This document shows positions 42,667-51,053 of a stretch of 64,000 nucleotides of DNA, one piece after another (position 1 is the stretch's first letter; every line of letters starts with the position of its first letter). Both the position numbers and the translations under genes were made by a program. The notes beneath the pieces were generated by a model. It made no database searches, was not told where the DNA came from, and worked only from the letters and a program-made list of their open reading frames with translations. Origin of the DNA: CAVQGZ01 sp942491665 (GTDB lineage: Bacteria; Actinomycetota; Actinomycetes; Jiangellales; Jiangellaceae); assembly GCA_942491665.1 (NCBI GenBank), contig CALOBR010000001.1, positions 310,001 to 374,000 on the forward strand, written 5' to 3'.

Positions 42667-42686
42667 TCTCTGACTGGAGGGCATGA

Positions 42687-43952
42687 ATGACAGACGTCTC
42701 CACCGCCACACCGGCCCCGGTGGGCGAACCGCCGCCGAAGCCGCGCCGCACCATCACCGGTGTCATGCGGTCGATGGAGCTCGACCCGCGCCTGTTCGGG
42801 ATGATCGTCGCGCTCGGCATCATCTGGGTCGGCTTCAACATCGGCTCCGGCGGGACGTTCCTGTCCGCCCGCAACCTGTGGAACCTGTCGGTGCAGACTG
42901 CGCCGGTCGGAATCATGGCGACCGGGATGGTGCTCGTCATCGTCACTCGCAACATCGACCTCTCGGTCGGCTCGCTGCTCGCTGTGCTCGGCATGGCCAT
43001 GGCGATCCTTCAGGTGGAGTGGATCCCGAACTGGCTGGGCCTGGACAACCCCTTCACCTGGGTCATTGCGCTGGCCGCCGGCATGGTGCTCGGTGCTGCG
43101 ATCGGGGCTTTCCAGGGGACGGTGGTCGCCTATCTCGGGGTGCCCGCCTTCATCGTCACGCTCGGCGGGCTTCTTGTCTGGCGAGGGGTCGCCTGGGCCA
43201 TGGCGTCCGGGCGCACGATCGCGCCGATGGACCCGACCTTCCGGCGCATCGGCGGTGGCGCGGACGGCACGATCGGCGGACCGGCCACGTGGGTGCTCGC
43301 AGCGCTCGCCTGCGTCGGGCTGCTGTTCCTGATCATCAACGGTCGCCGACGGCGGCAGAAGTACGCGTTCGCGCTTCGCCCCATGTGGGCCGACGTCACC
43401 ATCGCGATTCTCGGAGTGGGCGCGATCCTCGGTGCGGCCGCCGTCCTCAACAGCTACCCGAAGCCGGGGACGAATGAAGCACAGGGGCTCGCCTACCCGG
43501 TGCTCATCATGATCGCCGTCGGCATCGCGATGACCTTCATCACCAACCGCACCCGGTACGGGCGTTACGTGTTCGCGATCGGAGGCAACCCGGAAGCCGC
43601 CGAGCTCGGTGGTATCAAGACCCGCTGGACCCTCGTCAAGACCTTCATGATCATGGGCATCCTGGTGGCGATCGCCGCCGCCGTCACCACGGGACGCCTC
43701 AACGCCGCCACGAGCGGCCTGGGCCAGCTCAACGAGCTCTACGTCATCGCCGCAGCCGTCATCGGTGGCACGTCACTGTCCGGCGGCATCGGCACCATCC
43801 CCGGCGCCCTGGTCGGCGCGCTCGTCGCCCAGTCGCTTCAGTCGGGCATGGTTCTCATGGGTGTGGACGCTCCCCTGCAAGACATCGTCGTCGGCGTCGT
43901 CCTCGTCATCGCCGTCGCCCTGGACAGCGTCTACCGCCGGAGGGTCAAGTGA
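42687..43952 (+). CDS. xylH: Xylose-type ABC transporter permease
   Basis: A membrane permease of 421 residues with about ten hydrophobic segments. ARNLWNLSVQTAPVGIMATG, VTRNIDLSVGSLLAVLGM and YVIAAAVIGGTSLSGGIGTI are signatures of RbsC/XylH permeases, with the EAA-like cytoplasmic loop NPEAAELGGIKT. It probably imports the sugar bound by XylF. The start has CTGGAGGGC upstream. It overlaps xylG by GTGA. Confidence 0.92.
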   Translation: MTDVSTATPAPVGEPPPKPRRTITGVMRSMELDPRLFGMIVALGIIWVGFNIGSGGTFLSARNLWNLSVQTAPVGIMATGMVLVIVTRNIDLSVGSLLAVLGMAMAILQVEWIPNWLGLDNPFTWVIALAAGMVLGAAIGAFQGTVVAYLGVPAFIVTLGGLLVWRGVAWAMASGRTIAPMDPTFRRIGGGADGTIGGPATWVLAALACVGLLFLIINGRRRRQKYAFALRPMWADVTIAILGVGAILGAAAVLNSYPKPGTNEAQGLAYPVLIMIAVGIAMTFITNRTRYGRYVFAIGGNPEAAELGGIKTRWTLVKTFMIMGILVAIAAAVTTGRLNAATSGLGQLNELYVIAAAVIGGTSLSGGIGTIPGALVGALVAQSLQSGMVLMGVDAPLQDIVVGVVLVIAVALDSVYRRRVK

Positions 43953-44764
43953 GCGCCACGAGCACCAGCAGCACGTCCGCCGTCGATCGGGCCGCGCCCC
44001 TCGTCGAGATGAAAGACATCCGCGTCGCCTTCGGCGGGGTCCACGCCGTGGACGGCGTCAGCATCGATCTCCACCCAGGCGAGGTCGTCGCCCTCGTCGG
44101 CGGCAACGGCGCCGGCAAGACGACGCTCATCAAGACTCTCTCCGGAGCGCACAAGGCCGACTCCGGCGAGATCGTGGTCGACGGCAAGCCGGTCACCATC
44201 AACAACCCGCGCGACGCCCGCGAGTTCGGGATCGAGACGATCTACCAGACGCTCGCGCTGGCCGACAACATCGATGCCCCGTCCAACATCTTTCTCGGAC
44301 GCGAGATTCGCACGAAGTGGGGCACGCTCGACGACACGGCGATGGAGTCGGAGACGCGCGAGCTGATGGGTCGGCTCAACCCGCGGTTCTTGAACTTCAA
44401 GGTGCCGGTGCAGTCGTTGTCGGGCGGTCAGCGGCAGTCGGTCGCCATCGCCCGAGCCGTGCACTTCAACGCCAAGATCCTGATCATGGACGAGCCCACC
44501 GCGGCTCTCGGCCCGGCCGAGACCGACGAGGTGCGCCAGCTGATCCGTCAGCTACGCACCGAGGGGCTGGGCATCTTCTTGATCAGCCACGACATCCACG
44601 ACGTGTTCGACCTCTCCGACCGGATCAGCGTCATGCTGCAGGGCAAGCTCGTCGGCACCGTCAACAAGCAGGACGTCACCCAGGACGAGATCCTGGCCAT
44701 GATCATCGCCGGCAAGACCCCAGGAGAGGTCACCCAGTCCGACCTGAACGGCCTGCATCGGTAG
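43949..44764 (+). CDS. xylG: Xylose-type ABC transporter ATP-binding protein
   Basis: A single ATPase domain of 271 residues: Walker A GGNGAGKTT, Q-loop YQTLALADNI, ABC signature LSGGQRQ, Walker B ILIMDEPTAALG and the switch His in ISHDIHD. It is a single nucleotide-binding domain, shorter than the double-domain XylG/MglA of enterobacteria, and resembles the one-domain group, so it presumably acts as a homodimer. The GTG start overlaps the xylH stop by 4 nt. Confidence 0.92.
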   Translation: MSATSTSSTSAVDRAAPLVEMKDIRVAFGGVHAVDGVSIDLHPGEVVALVGGNGAGKTTLIKTLSGAHKADSGEIVVDGKPVTINNPRDAREFGIETIYQTLALADNIDAPSNIFLGREIRTKWGTLDDTAMESETRELMGRLNPRFLNFKVPVQSLSGGQRQSVAIARAVHFNAKILIMDEPTAALGPAETDEVRQLIRQLRTEGLGIFLISHDIHDVFDLSDRISVMLQGKLVGTVNKQDVTQDEILAMIIAGKTPGEVTQSDLNGLHR

Positions 44765-44782
44765 GTGCCGTCCCGACGCCGC

Positions 44783-45760
44783 TCAGAGGGCGAGCAGCGT
44801 CTCGATCACACGCATGTTCGCGACGGCATCAGCCGGGTCGACGGGGGCGGACGACCCGTCCAGGATCGCCTGGCCGAACAGCTCAGCCTGAAGGGTGTAC
44901 TGGTCGGCCAGGTCGAACGTGCGTGTCTCGGTGGACGGCGCGACCGGTGGGTCTCCCCCGGCGCTGACGAACACCCGTGTCGGAACGTCAGGCGGGATGT
45001 TGAAGGGGATCTCCACCTCGATGCGCCCGGTGCTGCCGACGACGTGCACCCGCTGGTACGGCTCACTGCGGATGCCCACCGTGAAGCTCGACTGCACCCC
45101 GCCGGGAAAGGCCAGCACGGCTGAGCTGAGCGTGTCGACCCCCATGACAGGGTCGCGGTGCACGCTGCCCACAACGTCGACCGGCTCGGCCCCGACGAGC
45201 AGTCGAGCGGCGTTGATGGCATAGCAGCCGATGTCGAGCAGCGCCCCGCCGCCGTTCTCCGGCCGGTTGCGGATGTTGGCGGCGTCGTCGTTGAAGTAGC
45301 TGAAGAACGTGTGGATCGCCTGCAGGTCACCGATCCGGCCGTCGCGCACCGCGCGGACGGTCGCCACCCAGCTCGGGTGGTGGCGGTACATGAACGCCTC
45401 TTGGAGCAGCACCCCCGCGTCGCGACTGACGTCGACCATCGCCTGCGCCTGGCCTGCGCTCATGGCCAGGGGCTTCTCGCACAGCACGTGCTTGCCGGCC
45501 CGCATCGCCGCGATGCTCCACTGCGCATGCTGGTCGTTCGGCAGCGGGACGTAGACGGCGTCGATGTCGTCGGCATCCAGCAAGCCTTGGTAGCCGTCGT
45601 AGGCGGAGGGGATGGCGAGCCGGTCGGCGGCGGCACGGGCGCGGTCACCGTCGCGCGATGCGATGGCCACCACCTCGGCGTTCGCCGCGTGCTGGATGGC
45701 CGGCGTCACCTTGCTCATCCCGATGTCAGCCGTGGACAGGACTCCCCAACGAACAACCAT
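44783..45760 (-). CDS. Gfo/Idh/MocA family oxidoreductase, sugar dehydrogenase-like
   Basis: A 325-residue dehydrogenase. WGVLSTADIGMSKVTPAI is the cofactor loop, HVLCEKPLAMSAGQA the EKP motif, and QEAFMYRHHPSW and ALLDIGCYAINAARLL place it near glucose-fructose oxidoreductase and D-xylose dehydrogenase groups. Beside xylFHG, an aldose dehydrogenase role is plausible but not proven. The start is taken as ATG 45760 just before the Rossmann domain; a much longer open frame upstream is antisense noise. It converges on xylG with 18 nt between stops. Confidence 0.85.
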   Translation of the reverse strand: MVVRWGVLSTADIGMSKVTPAIQHAANAEVVAIASRDGDRARAAADRLAIPSAYDGYQGLLDADDIDAVYVPLPNDQHAQWSIAAMRAGKHVLCEKPLAMSAGQAQAMVDVSRDAGVLLQEAFMYRHHPSWVATVRAVRDGRIGDLQAIHTFFSYFNDDAANIRNRPENGGGALLDIGCYAINAARLLVGAEPVDVVGSVHRDPVMGVDTLSSAVLAFPGGVQSSFTVGIRSEPYQRVHVVGSTGRIEVEIPFNIPPDVPTRVFVSAGGDPPVAPSTETRTFDLADQYTLQAELFGQAILDGSSAPVDPADAVANMRVIETLLAL

Positions 45761-45846
45761 CTCGCCAGCGTAGGCGCGGGTCCCTCGGATAGGTGACGGT
45801 GACGATCCTGCCCGACCTGGCGCAGATGCCGGTCGAGGGCTGCCGC

Positions 45847-46872
45847 TCAGGCCGGCGTGCGGCTGCCCATCTCGCGACCGATCGGCCCGTACGGGTAGTC
45901 GCTGGTCACCGGCGCGCTCGCGGTGTCCAGCCGGCGCTTCTCGTCCTCGCTGAGGTGCAGCCCGGCCGCGCCAAGGTTGTCGCGAAGCTGGGTGACGGTG
46001 CGAGCCCCAAGGATCACCGAGCTGACGCTCGGCCGGTCGTGAAGCCATGCGAGTGCCACGTGGGCGACGGAGGCATCGTGACGCTCGGCGATGGACTCCA
46101 GCGTCGCCAGTACCGACCAGGTCGCAGGCCGCGATGCTCGCGCGTCGTAGGCCTCCACGCCACGGTCGGGGTCCTCGCCGAGGCGCGTTGCCCCGGCCGG
46201 ACGTTCGTCGGCACGGTACTTGCCGGTCAGCCAGCCTCCCCCGAGCGGTGACCATGGCAGCAACCCGATCCCCAGGTGCTCGCAAGCCGGGATGATCTCC
46301 CACTCGATCTCCCGGGCGAGCAAGTTGTACTGGGGCTGCAGGGTCACTGGCAGCGCCACCCCCGCGACGCGTGATGCGGCGTCCGCGGCCACAACCTGCC
46401 ACCCCGTGTAGTTGGACAGACCCCAGTAGCCGATCAGACCTGCACGCACGGCGTCGTCGAAGAACGCGACCGTCTCCTCCAGCGGCGTCAGCGGGTCCCA
46501 TCCGTGCACCTGGTAGAGGTCGATGTGCTCGACCTGCAGCCGGGTCAGCGACGCCTCCAGCGCTCGACGCAGGTGGCGACGCGACAGCCCGACGTCGTTG
46601 CCGTCGACCCCGGTTCGAAACCGCGCCTTGCTGGCCAGCACGACGCGGTCAGTCACGTCAGTGGGCCGTTCGGCCAGCCAGTTGCCGATGATCGTCTCCG
46701 AAGCGCCTGCGGCGTACACGTCGGCGGTGTCGACGAAGGTTCCGCCCGCCTCGACGAAGACGTCCAGCATCTGCTTCGAGGTGGATTCGTCACTCTCCGC
46801 CCCGAACGTCATCGAGCCGAGGGCGTAGCTCGACACGACACAACCGGACCTGCCGAGAGTGCGGTACTCCAT
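45847..46872 (-). CDS. Aldo/keto reductase
   Basis: A 341-residue NADPH-dependent reductase with a TIM barrel. The catalytic Asp and Tyr appear in VDTADVYAAGASE, the catalytic Lys in VVLASKARF, and the catalytic His in LYQVHGWDP. QPQYNLLAREIEWEIIP and LPWSPLGGGWLTGKY are typical of the YghZ/Tas-like AKR12-13 group. It lies next to sugar oxidoreductase genes; the physiological substrate is unknown. Confidence 0.9.
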   Translation of the reverse strand: MEYRTLGRSGCVVSSYALGSMTFGAESDESTSKQMLDVFVEAGGTFVDTADVYAAGASETIIGNWLAERPTDVTDRVVLASKARFRTGVDGNDVGLSRRHLRRALEASLTRLQVEHIDLYQVHGWDPLTPLEETVAFFDDAVRAGLIGYWGLSNYTGWQVVAADAASRVAGVALPVTLQPQYNLLAREIEWEIIPACEHLGIGLLPWSPLGGGWLTGKYRADERPAGATRLGEDPDRGVEAYDARASRPATWSVLATLESIAERHDASVAHVALAWLHDRPSVSSVILGARTVTQLRDNLGAAGLHLSEDEKRRLDTASAPVTSDYPYGPIGREMGSRTPA

Positions 46873-46890
46873 GCGTTCGACCGTAGCCGC

Positions 46891-47433
46891 TCAGGTCGGC
46901 CGCGTGACCCCGGAGTCGTCGCGGTAGAACGAGAAGAACCTCGGCGGGGCGAAGGCGTGGCGCACGCAGATCTCGGGCGGGAACACTCGGCAGACCCGGC
47001 CCGAGCAGCGACTCGTGTACGTGAGCCCGCCGGGGACACGCAGCGTCGCATCGACGAGAAACAGCACCGGCAGGTGTGCCGGACTGCGAGCATCAATGCG
47101 CTCGGCGCGGCACGCCGCCTCCCAGGTTCGAGGCGTGCTCGACATCGACACAGCTACCGGGAGAACAGCCCCGAACGCAGACCGGCAGAAGTCGGGGTAG
47201 CCGGGGTCAGCGGCCATCGACTCCCAGCACCGCCGCACCGCAACACTGGGCAGCCCGAGGGGCCAGCGGCGCTGCGGCTGTCGGATGTGCACCTCGAACC
47301 ACTGGCGAGTCGCCGAGTGGAGCAGACCGCCGGGATCGCGGTAGTGGGCCGCCTCGGGCGGTGGCCAGCCCGGCAGCTCGCAGGAGCGCACGAAGGCAAC
47401 CGCCGATGCCCGGTCGTGGCGGTCCACCAGCAT
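46891..47433 (-). CDS. Hypothetical protein, 180 residues, cysteine-containing
   Basis: I do not recognise this protein. It starts MLVDRHDRASAVAFVRSCELPGWP and contains seven cysteines, including CRSAFG, a pair in TSRCSGRVCRVFPPEICVRH, and a basic, aromatic C-terminus. No signal peptide or membrane segment is visible. The ATG at 47433 has GGAGG 8 nt upstream; a GTG three codons earlier overlaps that site and is rejected. It is followed by the aldo/keto reductase 18 nt downstream on the same strand. Confidence 0.55.
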   Translation of the reverse strand: MLVDRHDRASAVAFVRSCELPGWPPPEAAHYRDPGGLLHSATRQWFEVHIRQPQRRWPLGLPSVAVRRCWESMAADPGYPDFCRSAFGAVLPVAVSMSSTPRTWEAACRAERIDARSPAHLPVLFLVDATLRVPGGLTYTSRCSGRVCRVFPPEICVRHAFAPPRFFSFYRDDSGVTRPT

Positions 47434-47743
47434 GGCGGGCACCTCCTTGGGGGCTCATCTCAACCCGCGACCAGGTCAAGGCTTGCTCAGCGAGACGGGA
47501 ACCGCCACTCCTGACCACTCACAACGGGCTGGCAGCTGGCCGGGCTCTTGTTGAGGCCCGGGAAGTCGAACGCCTCTGAACCCGCGCCCCGTCGCCGTCC
47601 AGATCGACCACGTCATGCGATCCCAGCGGCTGAGCCTGGACGGTGGTGCTCGTCGCTAGGCTGGAGAAGAAGCCTCAGGGTGCCCGGTGTGAGCCTGTGA
47701 CGTCGCACGGGCACCCTGCATGTACGACTCCTGGAGGTACCTG
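47434..47743. other. Intergenic region upstream of the kinase-phosphorylase fusion
   Basis: 310 bp. It holds divergent transcription starts for the hypothetical gene and the fusion gene, a TAGGCT -10-like box near 47656-47661, and the 11-bp inverted repeat at 47676-47718. A short open frame ending at 47579 has a coding-like tail but no recognisable start or homology; I do not call it a gene. Confidence 0.5.
47676..47718 (+). promoter_or_regulatory. Perfect 11-bp inverted repeat in leader of kinase-phosphorylase gene
   Basis: CAGGGTGCCCG at 47676-47686 pairs with CGGGCACCCTG at 47708-47718, with a 21-nt loop. It lies about 15 nt downstream of a TAGGCT box and ends 25 nt before the ATG at 47744, so in RNA it would form a strong stem just before the ribosome site. 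It could be a leader hairpin, or an operator in DNA. Confidence 0.6.
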
Positions 47744-50341
47744 ATGGATGACGCCGTGCCAGCCTACGAAATCCCGGTGGTTACTGACCCGGAAGCCGTC
47801 CCGACTGGGGACATGCCGGGTGACAGTGTCCAGATCGGCGAGAGTCACATCTCGAAGGCACGCGCGATCTTCCCCCGGCTGTGGGAGCTGCTGGCTCCGC
47901 TCGACGTCACCGGAGACGGACGCGCCGTGGTCGCGGTCCATGGAGGCTCAGGGGTGGGCAAGTCCGAGATCGGGTCACTGCTGGCGCACTACTTGCGAGC
48001 CAACGGGGTTGGCGCCTACGTGATGTCAGGGGACAACTACCCGCGTCGTATCCCGAGCGAGAACGATGCGGAGCGGCTGCGCACGTACCGGGCTGGTGCC
48101 CTACGGGGTGTGGTCGACGCCGGTGAGTACGACGACACCGTTCGCGTGGACCTGCCGGCGCTGCTGGACTCCGGTCAGGACGTCAGCCCCGCCATGGTCG
48201 GCGAGCATCCGTGGTTGGCGGCGTACCAGCAGGCCGGGCGGGCAGCGCTCGCGGGCTACCTGGGCACGCCCACAGAGACGGACTTCGACGAGGTCAACAC
48301 CATCCTGGCCGCCTTCCACGACGGCGCCGATGAGTTGATGCTCAAGCGGATGGGCCGTGAGCCGGGCCAGGTCTGGTACGACCCGGTCGACGTTACCGAC
48401 GTCCGGGTGCTGGTGATCGAGTGGACGCACGGCAACAACGCCAACATCGAGGGTGTCGACGTAGCGATCCTGCTGAACTCGACCCCGGAGGAGACACTCG
48501 CGCATCGACGCACGAGGGCGCGGGACGGTGGGGTGGACAGCCCGTTCACCTCGGTCGTTCTCGAGATCGAACAGGGGCTGCTCCAGTCGCGAGCACACCT
48601 GGCGAAGATCATCGTGAACAAGGCCGGAGCGCTGATCGACTACGACACCTATCTGCGCGACATGGGCAAGCACTTGCCCGAGGCGGGTGCGATGCTGAAC
48701 GTCTACCCGGACAGCATCGGTGGCACGCTGAGCGACCTGGTCGAGTTCGTGACCGACCCGCAGGTCGCCGGTGCTTTCACGTCTGCCTACGTGCTGCCGA
48801 GCGTGTTCGACACCGACCTCGACCGCGGCTTCTCTGTTATCGACTACGGCCTGAGCGAGTGGTACGCCTCCGAGGAGGCCCTGGCCGGGCTCGCCGGTGC
48901 CGGGATCTCGCTGAAGCTGGACTTCATCCTCAACCACGCCTCGGTGCTGTCCCCACAGTTCCAGGACCTGCTGGCGAAGGGTCAGCGCTCGGCGTTCAAG
49001 GACTTCTTCATCGACTGGAACGCGTTCTGGGCGGGGCACGGCGAGATGACCGACGAGGGCTACGTGCAGCCCGAGGCGACCCTGATCCAAGACATGTTCT
49101 TCCGCAAGCCCGGGCTGCCGATCCTCATGGTGCGCATGCCTGACGGCAGCGAGAAGCCCTACTGGAACACCTTCTACCAGGAGGTCCGATACACCGTGCC
49201 GGACGCTCTGGACCTGATGTCTGTGGCCGGCCTTCAGTACACCTCCGCCCATGTGCTGGCCGAGCGCATCGGGACCGCTCTGGAGGACAGCCAGCGGCCC
49301 ACCGACATCGACTTCACCGGTTTCGAGCCAGCCCGTGACGCGGTCGTGGACTGGCTTGACTCGCGCCGCAAGTACTTGGGCCAGATGGACCTGAACATCA
49401 AGTCCCCACTGGTGTGGGAGTTCTACGAGGACACGCTGGACAAGCTGGCCGGCTACGGCGCTGAGATCGTCCGGCTGGATGCGTTCGCCTACGCGCCGAA
49501 GGAGCCGGGCGAGCGGAACTTCTTCAACGAGCCGGGAACCTGGGACCTGCTGGAGGCCGTTCGCCAGCTGGCGTCCCAGCGGGGGCTGAAGATCCTGCCC
49601 GAGATCCACTCGCGCTACGAGGAGCGCACGCACGAGCAGATCTCTGACCGGGGCCTTCTCACCTACGACTTCTTCCTGCCCGGCCTGCTCATCGACGCCT
49701 TCGAACGCCGCGACGCCGGCACGCTGGTCGTGTGGATCAACGACCTGCTCGACAAGCAGATCCGCACCGTGAACATGCTCGGCTGCCACGACGGGATCCC
49801 GCTGCTGGACCTCAAGGGCCTGCTCACCGAGGAGCGCATCGACGCGCTGATCGAGGTGGTGAAGGGCCGCGGCGGCTTCGTCAAGGACTTGCACGGCGAG
49901 AAGAAGATGTACTACCAGGTCAACGCGACCTACTACTCGGCTCTCGGGGAGTCCGACGACGCGCTGCTGCTGGCCCGGGCGATCCAGCTGTTCATGCCCG
50001 GCAAGCCGCAGATCTGGTACCTCGACCTGTTCGCCGGACGCAACGACCACGACGCTGTGGCCGAGGCTGGGGCGGGCGGGCACAAGGAGATCAATCGCAC
50101 CAACCTGTCCCTCGACGACGTCCGCGACGGCCTGACGACCCCGGTGGTGCAGCGCCAGCTGCAGCTGCTCACGTGGCGCAACAGCTTCGGCGCGTTCGGG
50201 TTCGACGCCAACTGCCACGTTGACCACGACGCCCCCGAGCGACTGCGGATCACCTGGCGCAAGGACGGACACGAAGCCGTCCTGGACGCCGACCTGTCTG
50301 CCGCGTCGTTCACGATCACCGCGGACGGGGACACCGTCTGA
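47744..50341 (+). CDS. Fusion of uridine-kinase/PRK-like P-loop kinase and GH13_18 sugar phosphorylase
   Basis: An 865-residue two-domain protein. Residues 60-310 are a P-loop kinase: Walker A GGSGVGKS (67-74), substrate-loop-like SGDNYPRR (95-102), and LLNSTPEETLAHRRTRARD, typical of a lid region. From about residue 315 it is a GH13_18 phosphorylase: DFILNHASVLSPQFQDLL, nucleophile Asp 579 (IVRLDAFAYA), acid/base Glu 620 (LPEIHSRYE), Asp 683 (GCHDGIPLLD) and YYQVNATYYSAL. It is probably cytoplasmic; it likely phosphorolyses a glucoside and phosphorylates a product or substrate. ATG 47744 has TGGAGG 6 nt upstream; an ATG at 47720 is weaker. Confidence 0.82.
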   Translation: MDDAVPAYEIPVVTDPEAVPTGDMPGDSVQIGESHISKARAIFPRLWELLAPLDVTGDGRAVVAVHGGSGVGKSEIGSLLAHYLRANGVGAYVMSGDNYPRRIPSENDAERLRTYRAGALRGVVDAGEYDDTVRVDLPALLDSGQDVSPAMVGEHPWLAAYQQAGRAALAGYLGTPTETDFDEVNTILAAFHDGADELMLKRMGREPGQVWYDPVDVTDVRVLVIEWTHGNNANIEGVDVAILLNSTPEETLAHRRTRARDGGVDSPFTSVVLEIEQGLLQSRAHLAKIIVNKAGALIDYDTYLRDMGKHLPEAGAMLNVYPDSIGGTLSDLVEFVTDPQVAGAFTSAYVLPSVFDTDLDRGFSVIDYGLSEWYASEEALAGLAGAGISLKLDFILNHASVLSPQFQDLLAKGQRSAFKDFFIDWNAFWAGHGEMTDEGYVQPEATLIQDMFFRKPGLPILMVRMPDGSEKPYWNTFYQEVRYTVPDALDLMSVAGLQYTSAHVLAERIGTALEDSQRPTDIDFTGFEPARDAVVDWLDSRRKYLGQMDLNIKSPLVWEFYEDTLDKLAGYGAEIVRLDAFAYAPKEPGERNFFNEPGTWDLLEAVRQLASQRGLKILPEIHSRYEERTHEQISDRGLLTYDFFLPGLLIDAFERRDAGTLVVWINDLLDKQIRTVNMLGCHDGIPLLDLKGLLTEERIDALIEVVKGRGGFVKDLHGEKKMYYQVNATYYSALGESDDALLLARAIQLFMPGKPQIWYLDLFAGRNDHDAVAEAGAGGHKEINRTNLSLDDVRDGLTTPVVQRQLQLLTWRNSFGAFGFDANCHVDHDAPERLRITWRKDGHEAVLDADLSAASFTITADGDTV

Positions 50342-50371
50342 GGAGGACGGGGCCTGTGACCTGCTGAAGCG

Positions 50372-50444
50372 CTCCCGCGGGAGGACTCGAACCTCCAACC
50401 TACCGGTTAACAGCCGGACGCTCTGCCGATTGAGCTACGCGGGA
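50372..50444 (-). tRNA. tRNA-Asn (GTT)
   Basis: A complete 73-nt cloverleaf on the minus strand. The acceptor TCCCGCG pairs with CGCGGGA, the discriminator is G, the anticodon loop is CTGTTAA with anticodon GTT, and the T arm is GGAGG-TTCGAGT-CCTCC. CCA is not encoded. A tRNA-Asn near dnaG/dgt is also seen in other actinobacteria. Confidence 0.96.
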
Positions 50445-50497
50445 AGGACGCTCGTCGCCGAGCGATGACCCAAGGTTACCAGCGCAGCCAGGCGCCT

Positions 50498-51001
50498 TCA
50501 CTGACCGAGATCGGCCTGCAGACCGGCCAAGGCATCCTCGATCTGGGCCCGAACCCCCGAGTCGTCGACGTCGATGCCGGGGTCGACCGAGACCGCCCAG
50601 GTGAAGCGGTCGGAGCCGGGTGGACGCCTCGCCACGACCATCACCCCGCGGTCCCCGTCGAGCGCGACCTGGCGGGTAGCCACGACCGTCGAGCGAATCC
50701 GTTCCTTGATCACCAGGAGCAGGTCACGGTCGTCGTCCATGCGCAGATGCCAGCGCCGCGGTCGTGACCCCATCTGCGCGGCCTGAAGCACCTCCAACGC
50801 GGCAGTGTCACGGTCCCAGGACGCGTTGTCGATCGACTCCCACCCAAGGCGGCTCATGCCTGTTCGGTCCGGCAGCCAGAGCGCATGGGTGGTCGCGACC
50901 ACCCAACCGGCCGGCGACCGGGCCGAGCCCAGCACCTTCTCGTGGCGATCCATCTCGACCTCGTCGCGCCACGGCTTCGCGGAGCGACGGAGCATCCTCA
51001 T
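50498..51001 (-). CDS. Conserved hypothetical protein, 167 residues
   Basis: A soluble protein of unknown function. GWVVATTHALWLPDRTG and LGWESIDNASWDRD, followed by LEVLQAAQMG and RWHLRMDDDRDLLLVIKERI, suggest a small beta-rich domain like actinobacterial proteins that are encoded near tRNA and dnaG genes. No signal or membrane segment is seen. The ATG has GGGTG about 6 nt upstream. It is divergent from the HMA-CDF-like gene. Confidence 0.65.
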   Translation of the reverse strand: MRMLRRSAKPWRDEVEMDRHEKVLGSARSPAGWVVATTHALWLPDRTGMSRLGWESIDNASWDRDTAALEVLQAAQMGSRPRRWHLRMDDDRDLLLVIKERIRSTVVATRQVALDGDRGVMVVARRPPGSDRFTWAVSVDPGIDVDDSGVRAQIEDALAGLQADLGQ

Positions 51002-51053
51002 GGTTGCACCCTGCCATCATGAGCGGGTAACAGCGAGAGGCAGGTTCGCGCCA

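Noticed and set aside
45761..46501. N-terminal extension of the sugar dehydrogenase reading frame
   Set aside because: The upstream part is antisense to the aldo/keto reductase gene and has no homology; the Rossmann domain begins at the ATG at 45760.
47519..47579. Short coding-like tail ending in EAREVERL before the kinase-phosphorylase gene
   Set aside because: It has no recognisable start, ribosome site or family; it is too short to support as a gene or remnant.
48101..50398. A 765-codon minus-strand open frame opposite the kinase-phosphorylase fusion
   Set aside because: It is antisense to a protein with complete catalytic motifs, and no homology is visible.
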